DNA from: Colletes latitarsis
Lineage: Eukaryota; Arthropoda; Insecta; Hymenoptera; Colletidae
NCBI RefSeq assembly: GCF_051014445.1
Contig: NC_135144.1
Coordinates: 7,316,001-7,380,000, forward strand
Length of the DNA: 64,000 nucleotides
Reading direction: 5' to 3'
The notes under the pieces were generated by a model that searched no databases, had not been told where the DNA came from, and worked only from the letters and a program-made list of their open reading frames with translations. Each line of letters begins with the position of its first letter. Position 1 is the stretch's first letter. Positions 47,741-58,438 of this stretch are shown here, one piece after another. A program made the translations under genes and the position numbers.

Positions 47741-48213
47741 CGATTGTTACGAGAAATAGACTAGTTTCTAAAGAATGTATGTGAAATTACGCGAGAAAGA
47801 TCACAGCCATTGGCTCATATTATTTACTATGTAATTAATAATTATATTATATAGTTACGAGCGATACAATTAATTATATATTAAATAATAATGATTCCCA
47901 GGTCTCACCACGTGGACCCGACCTATCCTCACCCAAAACACCCTCCATTGATGAGGAATTCGGCTATCTTTGGATATTTTCTCCTAAGAGAAAAGCAATC
48001 GAAATTCGACCATTGTTAGAAACTAACGGTAAAAGAATTTGATGATAAACAGACCAAAAAACTAACAAAATGGCCATACATGTGAAAACATTCACCACAT
48101 GTTTTCTAGAAATGAAATTAGAATGTACAATTGCACGTACGAAATCTGATTATTTATAAGAATGCCAGTATGTACCTTCATATTGATTGTTCCTACCTAA
48201 ATGGAAATTTATA
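47741..48213. repeat. Spacer with a short dispersed motif
   Basis: CCAGGTCTCACCACGTGGA at about 47899-47917, followed by a CACCCTCCATTGATGAG-like stretch, is the inverse of sequences at about 58750-58831 (and in part 58439-58479). The rest holds no feature. Confidence 0.5.
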
Positions 48214-49345
48214 CAGGGTGTGGCCTGACGGGTGGTACAACCGAGCGGGGGATGAGACTACATGTAAAAATAAGTCGAAAAAAAGAAATAACTTTTAATA
48301 AAAGATTCTAGAGACTAAAATAAGACGAAAATCAAGAATACCATTTTGTTGATTGAGGTTTCGTTAAAAAATTTTAATAAATTATTAATAAAATTTGTCC
48401 ATCTACACGAATTTTTATCTCGAAAGTGCGTAAGTTTTTGGGGGTATGTCTATCCACCAAAAATAATTGTAATTGACCCTCACAACTGAAAATAATTTTT
48501 CCAGAATGATTTGAAACTTTTCAATTTCGCCGAAAAATTTAGGCACCTACCCCCTGTCGATTTTTCTTAAAAATTCGTTTTTGATTTATAGTAATTTTGT
48601 TTGACGCCCTACAGAAAAGTTGTCTAATATTCTTTTGTAGGTACCCATGAGCTCTACTTCAGAAAAAAGTTTCATTGAAATATATTCACGATTGTAGAAG
48701 TTATGGCTGATTGAAAATTGGACCATTTTTATGGGGTTTTTCTCGTTTTGCAGGGTCAAGAATCAACTTTTCGGATATTTTTGCGAATTGTACATATTCT
48801 CCACCAAAATACGCGTAGTTTGCTTTTTTAAACATCAAAATCGTCCAATCCGTTCAGGAATTATGACGTTTTAAAGATTTGCATGAAATTTCGGGGAACC
48901 ATTTTTGGCCTCAAATTAGATTTTCGGTAAGGAATTTTTTTCTCGAAACTGAGTAGGATTTCGGTGGTATGTCTGATGACCAAAAATGCTTGCAATTAAC
49001 CCCTGCAACTAAAAATAATTTTTCCAAGACGATTCAAAAGTCTTTTTTTTCACCCAAAACTTTCAGCACTTACTCGAATTTTTTTCTCGAAAGTGGGTAG
49101 GATTTCGGAAATATGTGTATTCACCAAAAATGATTGTAATTGACTCCCGCACCCAAAAATAATTTTTTCAGAATGATTTGAAATTTTTTAATTTCGTCAA
49201 CAAATTTTTCGGTCGGTATGGAACTTCAAACGTTAATAACTTTTTAAGGAAGCCTTAATCAACAAATTGGTATTCTTGACTTTCGTCTTACTTTGGCCTC
49301 TAGAATCTCCCATTTACAATTTTTCTCAGTAATGACCGAACACCC
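48214..49345 (-). mobile_element. Family A element with a foreign left end (copy 10)
   Basis: The left end reads CAGGGTGTGGCCTGACGGGT and continues for about 80 bp unlike family A (with ATAAGTCGAAAAAAAGAAAT). At about 48304 it passes into GATTCTAGAGACTAAAATAA and normal family A sequence. The right end (GACCGAACACCCTA) is of family A. The minus-oriented 350-bp module is at about 48545-48890. Confidence 0.8.
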
Positions 49346-50228
49346 TATATAATAAAAGAAGTTATTAACACACTGACTGCCACGTTAAAATAAATTATAG
49401 CATGAAATGTATAAATATATTGAAGATATTCAATGATGTACATGTTATTTTATTATTATATCAAAAATATTAGAGTTCGTTCCAAGTATTATTAAAGAAT
49501 CAATGTAAGTTTGAGGCGGCAGTAAATATGTCAATATTCATATTGAAATCGCGAAACAAGGGAGGAATGGTTGGCATGAATGATGCAATCATGTACAAAG
49601 CACATCCATATGTGAACCAGTTAAAAAAAACAAACTAACTACAACTACAGACGAGTCAAGTGACAAAAGTAGTAATAAAGAATGACTCTCCATTTTCATC
49701 CGAAGATGAAAATGAAAAGCCATTTGTTGCAGCCCTTTCTTGAGACAGTTTGTCAGGGCCTCTTCGATTCCATCGAGTCTCTTCTTTCTTCGGCGGTCCT
49801 GCCAAAGCCTGAAACTTAAGACTAGGCTCGAGCACTCCGTGCAATACGCAAACCTCAAACAATTCTAGGAATTGTTTCCGGAATACGTGTGAAGTAACTC
49901 GAGCGAAACGAGCGTTTCGAGGGGCCTAAACGCGAAGTGCAACTTTAAAGTCGCGGCGATTCCAAGAATCGAAAGTAACACCAAAGCAAACAGTACAAAT
50001 CGTTTGAATCAGCTTACTTTTCAACTCTTGAAATCGAACTACATGTACAGGAATGTCATGCGAAGACGTGCCTACTCGAGTCACTAACGTAGACAGTCCT
50101 GCCCTGGCCCTACCTACTTAGATTTAGCACGCACACACCAGAAACGAAGTTACCTACCTACCTAACCCTATATTTAAAAAATTGCAAAACTCACTCTCGC
50201 AAACAAACACTCCACGATTCTCACACAT
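49346..50228. other. Unassigned region, GC-richer right part
   Basis: From about 49690 the composition is GC-richer with overlapping minus frames (49589-49862), as in an LTR body or exon, but no boundary or motif was found. It may belong with the hairpin at 50229-50290 as part of an LTR. Confidence 0.3.
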
Positions 50229-50290
50229 AATGTTCGGGCGCAACCTAAACTAGAGAGGAAGCCCCGGGGTTCCTCCGACACCCGAACATT
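50229..50290. repeat. Compound hairpin with retroelement-like ends
   Basis: AATGTTCGGG and CCCGAACATT are perfect inverse ends. Inside, GAGGAA-GCCCCGGGG-TTCCTC forms a second stem. On the minus strand TTGCGCCCGAACA resembles a tRNA-Lys-type primer-binding site (TGGCGCCCGAACA), which suggests a retrovirus-like element remnant. Confidence 0.5.
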
Positions 50291-50442
50291 GCACACATCT
50301 TTCACACTCTAAAGGTACGTACCAATATCTGAAATCGGCTGACAAAAACTAGTGATCAGTTACAGTATATGTATTTCATATATGTACTATAGTCTTTAGT
50401 AAAATATACTTTATATAAGATTATATAAGATTGAGAATTATG
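50291..50442. other. Spacer
   Basis: AT-rich; no feature supported. Confidence 0.4.
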
Positions 50443-50858
50443 CAGGGTGTTCGGTCACCCATGGGAAAAATTGTAATGGGAGATTCTAGAGGCTAAAATA
50501 AGACGAAAGTCAAGAATACCAATTTGTTGATCGAGGCTTCCTTAAAAAGTTATTAACGTTTACTATTCCGCCTGTAGAACGGGAACTTGAGAACAGCTGC
50601 GTACACGCGATAGTGGCTCTCACTCAGAAAACTGTAAGGCTGTCGATACGACAGTGAGTAGAGTCTCTCATGCTGAGTGAGAACCACTATCATGCGTACG
50701 CAGCTGGTTCGCAGATTACCGTTCTACAAGCGGAACTTTAAACGTTAATAACTTTTTAACGAAGCCTCAATCAACAAATTGGTATTCTTGATTTTCGTCT
50801 TATTTTGGCCTCTAGAATCTCCCATTAAAATTTTTCCTAGAGGTAGCCGAACACCCTG
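50443..50858. mobile_element. Family A foldback element, copy 11 (near-complete palindrome)
   Basis: The terminal repeats pass directly into a second inverted repeat of different sequence: GTAGAACGG and CAGCTGCGTAC (50577 onward) match CCGTTCTAC and GTACGCAGCTG (to about 50730). The centre itself contains CTGTCG-AT-ACGACAG. The whole 416 bp is therefore almost one palindrome. The usual 140-bp units and the module are absent. CTACAGGCGGAAC near 24514 in copy 5 is a trace of the same inner sequence. Confidence 0.88.
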
Positions 50859-50884
50859 TATATTTATTCACACATTTGAATATT

Positions 50885-51397
50885 TATATTTTTGTTGGCC
50901 TGAAAAATTCAATACGAAAAAGTTAAAGTGGCAAAATGTAAGCTTCTTTAAAAACAATAGTAAGCGAAGAAGTTGAAAATCATAGCCTCACTCTGACATG
51001 TATAATATTATTCAACCTGTAGGTTCGAAGCAGAAGTATGTTCCTAGTAAAATGTTTGGTGTGTAAGCACCTTAAAAGCTTGCTGAAGCACGGCCAATAC
51101 TCTGTAACGCGCAAACATAGTCATCTTAAGGGCGGATATGTGATCTTGTGGACACGAGGACAAACAAGGATCAGAAACTTATCCGAGGAAAGTAGTTGCT
51201 CAACGTTTACATATCTAAAACCCTATAGGTTCTGCAACTATGCAGATCTATACTCGTACTTGTGCAAGATTGCCGTACAGTGGTTCGTCAGTGATTTGAC
51301 TTCTTCCTAAAACGTTTCTATTCGTGAAGATGTTGCTTAATATTGAAAGAAAAATCGACTTTATTCGACGAACACTCTTAATTTCATCTGAATAGAC
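50885..51397 (+). repeat. 0.5-kb duplicated segment, copy 2 (90-codon frame)
   Basis: Same-orientation duplicate of 27866-28377, starting only about 27 bp after family A copy 11. The frame at 51038-51310 differs from the first copy at about three amino acids (two close together after KSLL, one before PYRF). The end is near 51397, where the flanks diverge. Confidence 0.6.
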
Positions 51398-52211
51398 GTA
51401 TACGAAGTATTTTATAATATCATAGTCGTGAATGCAACAACTATTAAATAAGTGATTAATAGGAATTTGAGATTATTATTGTAATTGATAAGAATCTAAT
51501 GTTACAAAGTTTTGTATGTAAATTGTAATTATGATAACTTTTAAAACGACTCACTTTCCACAGCCTAACCACACACACACACACACACACACACATGTGG
51601 AAAGTGCGTCGTGTACGATACACTAGCATTGTCAGTCGCAAACATATAGATTATTATTATAAATAGTTATAAACTAAGACATCGTGCCCAATGCCTTCGC
51701 TCAAGCAAGTAGCGCCTGGGCACGTGCATGAGTTCAGACAATGAGCACGGAAAGATTAACCTGAAAATCCTGAACTAGAAAGAATAATTAATTAATAATA
51801 GAGTATTACGAAACGATATTTTTTATTTAATTCTCTCTCGACTTTTTATTTGTGATACATCAAGAGCAAAATACGTCTATATTGAAAAATGTTATTATTA
51901 AAGAAAATTATTCTAATTGAAATTTAATTATTTAACAGGAAAAACTTTAGTCAGAATTGTATAATAAAATATATTACTTTGTAAATTTTAGATGCATCAT
52001 TCACATAAATTTATTGAATTATTAATTCAAGTATTTAACTATCCTCGGTAGATTCTGTCGTCAAAGTAAACTTTTCAGAAGATAAAAATAGTATACAATG
52101 TTCGTTACCTTGACTCGAAAATGTACCAGTCGCGAAATGTTTTCTTATGCGTGAAATCCATTATATTTTATAATAATTAAGAAAACGATCAATATTTCAT
52201 AACATACTACA
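51398..52211. other. Unannotated AT-rich spacer
   Basis: Apart from the microsatellite hairpin at 51548-51610, nothing is supported. Confidence 0.4.
51548..51610. repeat. AC microsatellite inside an inverted repeat
   Basis: About twelve AC repeats (51571-51594) sit between CACTTTCCACA on the left and TGTGGAAAGTG on the right, so the microsatellite forms the loop of a hairpin. Confidence 0.85.
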
Positions 52212-52885
52212 CAGGGTGTTCAGTTACTCCTGGGAAAAATTTTAATGGGAGATTCTAGAGGTAAAAATAAGACGAAAATCAATAATACCAATTTGTTGAT
52301 GGAGGCTTCGTTAAAAAGTTATTAACGTTTAAAGTTCCGACCGTACTGAATTTTTTTCTCGAAAATGCGCAAGATTTCGGGGGTATGTCTATTCACCAAA
52401 AATGATTGTAATTGACCCCCGTAACCGAAAATAATTTTTTTGAAACAATTTCAAATTTTTTTTTTCTATCGAAAAATTTCACACATTCTCGAATTTTTTT
52501 CTCGAAAATGGGTACGATTTCGGGGGTGTGTGTAATAACCAAAAATAATTGTAATTGACCCTCGCAACCGAAAATAATTTTTCCAGAACGATTTGAAATT
52601 GTTTTTTTCGTCGAAAAATTTAAGCATCTAATAAGATTTTCGGTAAAGAATTTTTTTCTCGAAAGTGCGTAGTATTTCGGGGATATGTCTATTCACCAAA
52701 AATGATTGTAATTGACCCCCGCAACCGAAAATAATTTTTCCAGAACGATTTCAAATTTTTGAATTTAGTTGTTAATAACTTTTTAACGAAGCCTCCATCA
52801 ACAAATTGGTATTCTTGATTTTCGTCTTATTTTGGCCCCCAGAATCCCTCATTAAAATTTTTCCCAGGGGTGGCCGAACACCCTG
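52212..52885. mobile_element. Family A foldback element, copy 12
   Basis: Begins CAGGGTGTTCAGTTACTCCT and ends GGCCGAACACCCTG before TATA. It contains three 140-bp units and no module. It is one of the cleanest copies of the units-only form. Confidence 0.88.
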
Positions 52886-53283
52886 TATATTCCATATACG
52901 TACACTATAATAAGAATCATAATTTTATAATGAAGGTAATAAGTGAAGAAATTTAATATTTTATTCATATAATTTCCATGACGAGAAAAGTCGTCATGCC
53001 CATTGGAGTTGCCTTATTTTCCTTAACCAGTTAACAGGTTAATGAAAATATTCATTTCTTGAATATTTAATATATTTAAAAAAAAATACGGCGCACAAGA
53101 AAACCCTAGCCTAAGCTAAAAAAATATAAGAATTGGTGTTACTACTCGCGGGTATGAAAAATACCCGCGGTCACTAAACTCGTCAAAAATACTAAGTATA
53201 CAACTGGTCACCCGTGTTGATTCGGATCTTTCATCCTACAACATGGTTGGGGACCAGAAGAACAGAAATAACATGCGACTCAC
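52886..53283. other. Spacer with a short hairpin
   Basis: CGCGGGTAT-GAAAA-ATACCCGCG (53147-53169) is a perfect 9-bp hairpin. The rest has no supported feature. Confidence 0.5.
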
Positions 53284-54039
53284 CAATGATGAAATAGTAC
53301 CTCTGCAATGACTGCATGATGATGATGCTCCCCACTGGAAGCCATTGAAATCATCCATCAGTCAGCATGATCTTGCTGGTTTCCAGGATCAGGTCCAGAG
53401 ACTGTAAGAAGACTGTAAGAAAACAATTATAATCTATTCTTAAAATTATAGAGATTTTTGTAAATAATTATTATAAGTATAAATTTATACTTACATTGCT
53501 CGCTCGTGAATTATCGTCCAATAGTCTTCCTTAGTGATGCACTGACTCTAGTACCTGTAACAAGAAGTTTTAATTTCAAAGAGAGAAAGTAATGAAGTCC
53601 ATTAGGGCATATTAGAGATTAAATGAATTAAATTTTAATATATGTTTTGATTTTTATAAACGTTCTAAAACGAACAACTGTACGCAAATGCAATTGCAAC
53701 AATTCATAGTGATTTGTAAAAAGTCAAATATCTGACACCCAGAAATACGTAATCACGATTAAAGTGCATTGAAATACGTCAATTATAAAACAAATTACAA
53801 AATTATTTGTTACTTAATCTCAACACTGATATATTATGCTTCCGACAAATAATAAATCGATAAAATTATGAAAATGTATAAAATATGTATAAATGTTATT
53901 TATTATAATAATATATGTATATTAAATTTTACCAATCCTTATTGGACCATTTAAAGTTGGCGCGATTTAAATGTTTCCAAGTGTAATGGCGTCCATTGTG
54001 TGCTGGTAGCTTGCCTTCTATTCGAATTCCAATGAAAGA
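53284..54039 (-). other. Candidate spliced transcript, minus strand
   Basis: Three exon-like blocks have good splice signals in order on the minus strand. Block 1, 54039-53933: acceptor TTTCTGTTGCAG, donor GATTG|GTAAAA, open throughout as SFIGIRIEGKLPAHNGR, then HYTWKHLNRANFKWSNKD. Block 2, 53554-53495: acceptor TTGTTACAG, donor AAT|GTAAGT. Block 3, from 53401 to 53301 or 53284: acceptor TTTCTTACAG, donors AG|GTACT or TTG|GTGAGT. Joining blocks 1 and 2 gives a stop almost at once, so this is either a noncoding RNA, a decayed gene or a wrongly chosen exon set. The family is not recognised. Confidence 0.35.
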
Positions 54040-54980
54040 CTGCAACAGAAATAAAATGCAAATTAAAATCAAATGCATTACAGTAAACATATCGAATCAT
54101 AATTAAACAATAATTGAACTCGAAATAATATGTACAAGATATGTAACTTCGTATAGAAAGATATAATGAATCGACGCCGGTTGGATATCGAAGAAAACGT
54201 GCAAAATACGATTTAGTTTTTGTCATAATTCCGACTCAATTTGTAGCAAAAGTGTAATAATTCTAAACGAAAGCACCGTTAGAGAGTAAATCCGCGTAGT
54301 AATAATGAGGAAATATTAATAGGTTAGAAATACGCACCTCGTTGGTCGCGAGACGCCGACACGTCTTGACACGTCTTATCATGTCAGTTTCCACAGAACG
54401 AATGAAGACCCCTCGCTGTACCCAGCAACGCTCGCGAATTGAGGGAGGGGGGGCATCGATGTCTCTCGAGGTTTGCATTTCGAAAAGGAATTCCTTGACT
54501 TCAAATTCCAATAAGAGACCGTAACAGAAACGAAATAACAATGCATTAAAGTACATGAACGATTATTACAACTAAATACATAAGAAACATGTCAATAATT
54601 AACACCGGTCGAATGTCAGAAAAAAAATGCTAAAGCGATTCAATATTTGTCACATTGGCGATTGAGTTAATAATCAAAAATGTATTAATATTACGCGAAA
54701 GCATCGATAGAAAGCAAACGCGAGTAGTAATATTAAGGAAATATCAACAGGTTAGAAATACGTACCTCGTCAGTCGCGAGACGCCGACACGTCTTGACAC
54801 GTTTTAATACGTCTTCCTATTTCAGATTTCAGAATACGAATGACGACCCCTCGCTGTACCCACTGACACTCACGAATTAAGTAGGGGGTGGGGGAAGCTT
54901 CAATGTCTCGCGGAGCTTGTATTTCGCGAAGGAAGGTTAGACCTCGTTTTCAAAACTTCGTTAATTTGCGGAACTAAGGA
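53980..54980 (-). repeat. Tandem duplication with splice-donor-like signals
   Basis: Two units about 434 bp apart share GGTTAGAAATACG (54323 and about 54751), CGCGAGACGCCGACACGTCT and CCCCTCGCTGTACCCA. A third partial unit begins near 54026. On the minus strand both full units keep a donor at the same place: ACGAG|GTGCG (54338/54337) and ACGAG|GTACG (54766/54765). The middle unit stays open for 97 codons (54556-54263, including IRERCWVQRGVFIR). The outer unit has stops, and the acceptor-like AG of the middle unit is changed to GG. It looks like a decaying exon duplication. Confidence 0.5.
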
Positions 54981-55428
54981 TGCCTCAGATAGAAACCGCG
55001 GGTACAAAATAAAAACGGCACTTCCCATTTCGTAACACTCACTGTATCTAGATTACACGTTTTGACATAAACATACCTTTTATAAACAATAATTTAAACA
55101 CAAATTAGGTACTGTTTACACCACCGATTCAATAAGAGGTTGTGTTCTAACGAACGGAAATGTGACCACGTAAAAAGTCAGCTGTTTTAGGGCGCGCTCT
55201 GTGTTTAAGAACAATAACCCTAAGAATCATACTTAACCCGATTATCGATGTTGGTAACGTCAGTAAATTCACGAAATTTCTGATGAGATATCGACAAAAG
55301 TTTTGATCAAAGATTATTTACGCATTGTACGGTCGTATGATTCTAAAGTCAAGATACTTTTATCACAGACGAGGTATACGAGTAGACCTTTCACCTAATG
55401 TATTTTTTTGGCCCATTTTTCTGGGGCA
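54981..55428. other. Spacer with a shared block
   Basis: AGACGAGGTATACGNGTAGA, then TTTCA-CTAATGTATTTTTT, at about 55368-55410 recurs at about 59018-59062 in the same orientation. Otherwise unannotated. Confidence 0.5.
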
Positions 55429-55806
55429 CTAGAGTCCCATTACCATTTTCGTATCACTCGCAACATTACCAACAGATATAGAAATGAATTTCAATCCCTG
55501 CATAGTCAACTCACATGTATTTACGCACACGTTACAATTGCTGCCCCTTAACACTAATTCAGTGAATAGTTTCTCAACTGACGAGGACACTAAAATCACC
55601 TCCGAATTTTTCGCTCGGTATGGCAATTGTTCGAACTGATGTACAAAAAGACATGTATTAACAAAAATTAACGAATAGAAAATGAGTAATACTACAGATA
55701 CGGCGGTTATACATATGTGCCTTGATAAATCTAAAAATTGATTCATAACTGTGTTATCAGACGGCAGACCGGTGCCCAGAGTAAGCTCACACCTACATTT
55801 ACACAC
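55429..55806 (-). CDS. 125-codon open frame, weakly chemoreceptor-like
   Basis: The minus-strand frame has one clear hydrophobic segment (around residues 31-55, AVSVVLLIFYSLIFVNTCLF). A polar linker follows, then VEKLFTELVLRGSN, and a C-terminal stretch ending SVGNVASDTKMVMGL. The order of a membrane helix, a linker, an LF-L-LL-like segment and a short final hydrophobic helix resembles the C-terminus of insect gustatory receptors. The expected TYLVILIQ ending is not present, and no upstream exon was identified. It could be a pseudogene fragment or a chance frame. At 125 codons it is long for this AT-rich sequence. Confidence 0.25.
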   Translation of the reverse strand: MCKCRCELTLGTGLPSDNTVMNQFLDLSRHICITAVSVVLLIFYSLIFVNTCLFVHQFEQLPYRAKNSEVILVSSSVEKLFTELVLRGSNCNVCVNTCELTMQGLKFISISVGNVASDTKMVMGL

Positions 55807-56399
55807 ACCAATCCACAGCCATGTGTACGTGAGCTTAGGTGCTTTGGGAATTCAAGAAAGAAGGCGAATGTGAGTCTTTCTTGCTTTCGAAACAGCTTTG
55901 AGTCTCCACTGCCCAGGCATTTTTATTTTCCAACCCATGTATACCTATTACACATAAACGAGGTAAAGAATAAACCTATCGTTAATGGGATGAACACTAT
56001 CGCTGTACCACAAGTGTCTTATAACATGAGATACACTCTTCCAAAGTGGAACAAAATGTTAAAAAGATCATGCATCAAATTGTAAGGGGATCCTCGTAAG
56101 AAGGCTTTAATCTTCGTAATGGTTTTAATGGGTCGATGATGAACAATGACCAACTTATGGTCACTAGTGATCAACAGTGAGGTTGACATCAAGGTCAGCG
56201 GTCCAGTGAAGATCTAGAAATGGTTAAGAGGTGGGACCAATCGAAATAGGGTTGTTCTCTAGACCAAGCGGTTCTTAACTCCTCACGTTGACACTGTCTC
56301 CCCACTCTTCGACTTCCCCACTCGAAGACTACCGCTGGACAAATTCTTCAGTACCCCTGGAGCATCCAGGGGAATCGGGTCTCGCGGGCCAAAGTCAGG
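55807..56399. repeat. Spacer with a segment repeated at 61 kb
   Basis: About 55770-55895 resembles about 61035-61145 in the same orientation (CCATGTGTACGTGAGCTTA against GATCACGCGTACGTGAGCTC, and CCGGTGCCC against CACCGGGTGC). A 115-codon plus frame (55738-56085) overlaps it and has no domain. Near 56145-56190 decamer-like GACCA and TGGTCA motifs precede the duplicated unit. Confidence 0.35.
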
Positions 56400-57200
56400 C
56401 CATTCGAGGAGGGCTGACCACTGGGGGCCAGGAGTGACCAGGACTGACCAGGACTGACCAAAACTGACCAGAACTGACCACTACTGACCAGTGCCGGACC
56501 GTGATGACCACTGGTAAGAACTATTTAAAATTGCTCTCCCCACTTCTATTTTGTCGTTTGATACCAATTGAACGTTATGGAACTATCCACCGCTTTTGCT
56601 AAATTACGAATCATTTCTTATGTTACAGCTGGACCTTTGGTGCTTCCTTGGTAACGGTAACTAATGCTCAACAAATAGTAAGCCCACTTTATTTATTTAT
56701 ATTATCACAACATTGACCAGTTTATTTTATTTGATTGGTCATAATTCAATGTTCTTTGACTGTCCGGTTTTATCTAATTATTATGTTGTCCTCCTCTATT
56801 TCTACTACTGCCTTATTGTTTGAATTGGTATGATTGTGTCGAATCATGTACCATTTTTGTTTTCATATTATTTTGTGAATTTTGTTTGTATACTATTTTA
56901 GGAATTTTGATGTCACTAATTAGAATAAGATTTTTATTCTTGTTCTATTTCGCTAAGATATTTTGTTTAATTCTTGGCTATTTTCATTTCGTGATTTCAT
57001 CGTTGGATTTTCAATTCTTGGCTATTTTCATTCTTTGATTTCATCGTTTTTTTCAATTCTGTTCAATCTTTGTTTCTGTTCGTCTTTGAAATTTGTATGG
57101 TTCTCCAGATAATTTTTGTAATCGTTGGCTATTTCACTTCGACATTATCTCTCCTTCTATTTATCTCTCGTTACGCAAGTATAGGTAAAATACTTTGTCT
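56400..57200 (+). repeat. Spliced-looking duplicated unit, copy 2
   Basis: Counterpart of 46530-47160. The left part holds seven or more near-perfect decamers (GACCAGGACT-type, about 56417-56495), then CAGTGCCGGACCGTGATGAC. The donor CTG|GTAAGA is at 56513/56514 and the acceptor GTTACAG|CTGGAC at 56628/56629. A 49-nt block ends at AATA|GTAAGC (56677/56678). The 3' region again shares TGTCCGGTTTT and a TTGAATTGGTATGATTGT-like stretch. The exon-like parts differ in length by amounts not divisible by three, which argues against a conserved protein. Confidence 0.5.
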
Positions 57201-57539
57201 GTATCATGTGTAAATTTTGTACATTTCCTTAGGTAGGTTTAATATCGACAATCTTATAGATTCTCACTCTTCGGTACATCAGCACGACAAATTATTCCAT
57301 CACTTTGTCTAGTTTGCATGGTGTTTATTAAATTTCCTTTCATATGTCACTAATATGGGTATCAATTTTAGTTTCAGATTATTCGCAGGGACATCGAAGT
57401 AAGACGCCATAACCGCCGAGGGACATTTAATTCTAAGTCGATTAGATTTAAGCTTCGTCGCGAATCTTAAAATTAACGTCGATGATTTTTTTATTGTACA
57501 TATTTCCGCGTTCTACCAAGCAATTATTAAACAAGTAGC
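57201..57539. other. Spacer
   Basis: No feature supported. Confidence 0.4.
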
Positions 57540-58370
57540 TTCTTCTCTCGTTATTTCGTTTCTTGCTTCGGTCACCGCTGTTTCATCGATTGAAACATGT
57601 AATCGACCGTGTATCTGATCCGAAAGATCTAATCGCCTTCCCTTGGTAAGCTTGATCGAGGGAAAACGGCACTTCGCTGGAAGGTGTGGAGTTTCCGTAT
57701 TCTGCGGAAACGCATACCTTCCAGCGGAAGTCGACTCTGTCTCAGGTACTCTCTCTTTGTCAGACAGCCTAAGTCGGGTCCTTCGGGCTCCCGGCGGGTT
57801 GCGTTGGAGAAAAGGAGACCTCGATTCGGGGTTGCAGTTATCTGTTTTCTTGTTGAGATCGAGTTAGCAACGGCAGTAGGTTCGATCCTCGGATCCGCTG
57901 CACGGTTCAGCGTCGCGTCGCGTCGCGTATCCCACAATTTAGCTTCATCCCTCTTTTTAACCACATAATTGCTTGGTACAAAACATCCAAGGAACCTTGT
58001 TTCCTTCTATCGTCCGAATTTTAGATTCAACTTGACTAGACTTGAGCTTCGACGTTAATTTTAAGTCCCTATTGTATGCGTCTCCCAATATTGCCAAGTA
58101 ATTATTTAATAAATAGCTCCTCTCGACTCGTTATCTCGTTTCTTGCTTCGGTCACCACTGTTTCGTCGAACGAAACATGTGATCGGCCGTCCAGTTTGTC
58201 CGAAAGATCTAGTCGTCTGCCCATGATAGATCGATTTCTAGAAATAGAAATCAATCTACCAAGGGCAGTGTCGATTCGATCCAAAGATCTGCTGTACGGT
58301 TCAGCATCGCGTCGCGTCGCGTCTCCAACTATTTAGCTTCATCCCTTTTTAAACAAAATAATTACTTGGC
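57540..58370. repeat. Duplicated block (~0.5 kb period) with an insertion
   Basis: CGTTTCTTGCTTCGGTCACC, then CGAAAGATCTA, then CGGTTCAGC-TCGCGTCGCGTCGCGT and TTTAGCTTCATCCCT, occur in both 57560-57955 and 58136-58355. The first copy holds about 200 bp more in the middle, including a hairpin at 57675-57726 (CGCTGGAAGGT and ACCTTCCAGCG ends). The frames of 86-111 codons across it have no recognisable domain. Confidence 0.65.
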
Positions 58371-58398
58371 ATGACTAATCTAGTTTCTAAGGATGTGA

Positions 58399-58438
58399 AA
58401 GGGAGATCGATGGAACTTGGATTCCATCTATCTCCCTT
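58399..58438. repeat. Hairpin 1
   Basis: AAGGGAGATCGATGGAA pairs with TTCCATCTATCTCCCTT around a 6-nt loop, with one mismatch. It is the length of a short inverted-repeat insertion or a small hairpin RNA. Confidence 0.7.

Noticed and set aside
55738..56085. 115-codon plus-strand frame
   Set aside because: It overlaps a duplicated segment and the opposing minus frame, with no motif or signal peptide.
57870..57890. GGTTCGATCC, a tRNA B-box-like sequence
   Set aside because: No A box or cloverleaf can be drawn around it, and the second copy of the duplicated block does not conserve it.
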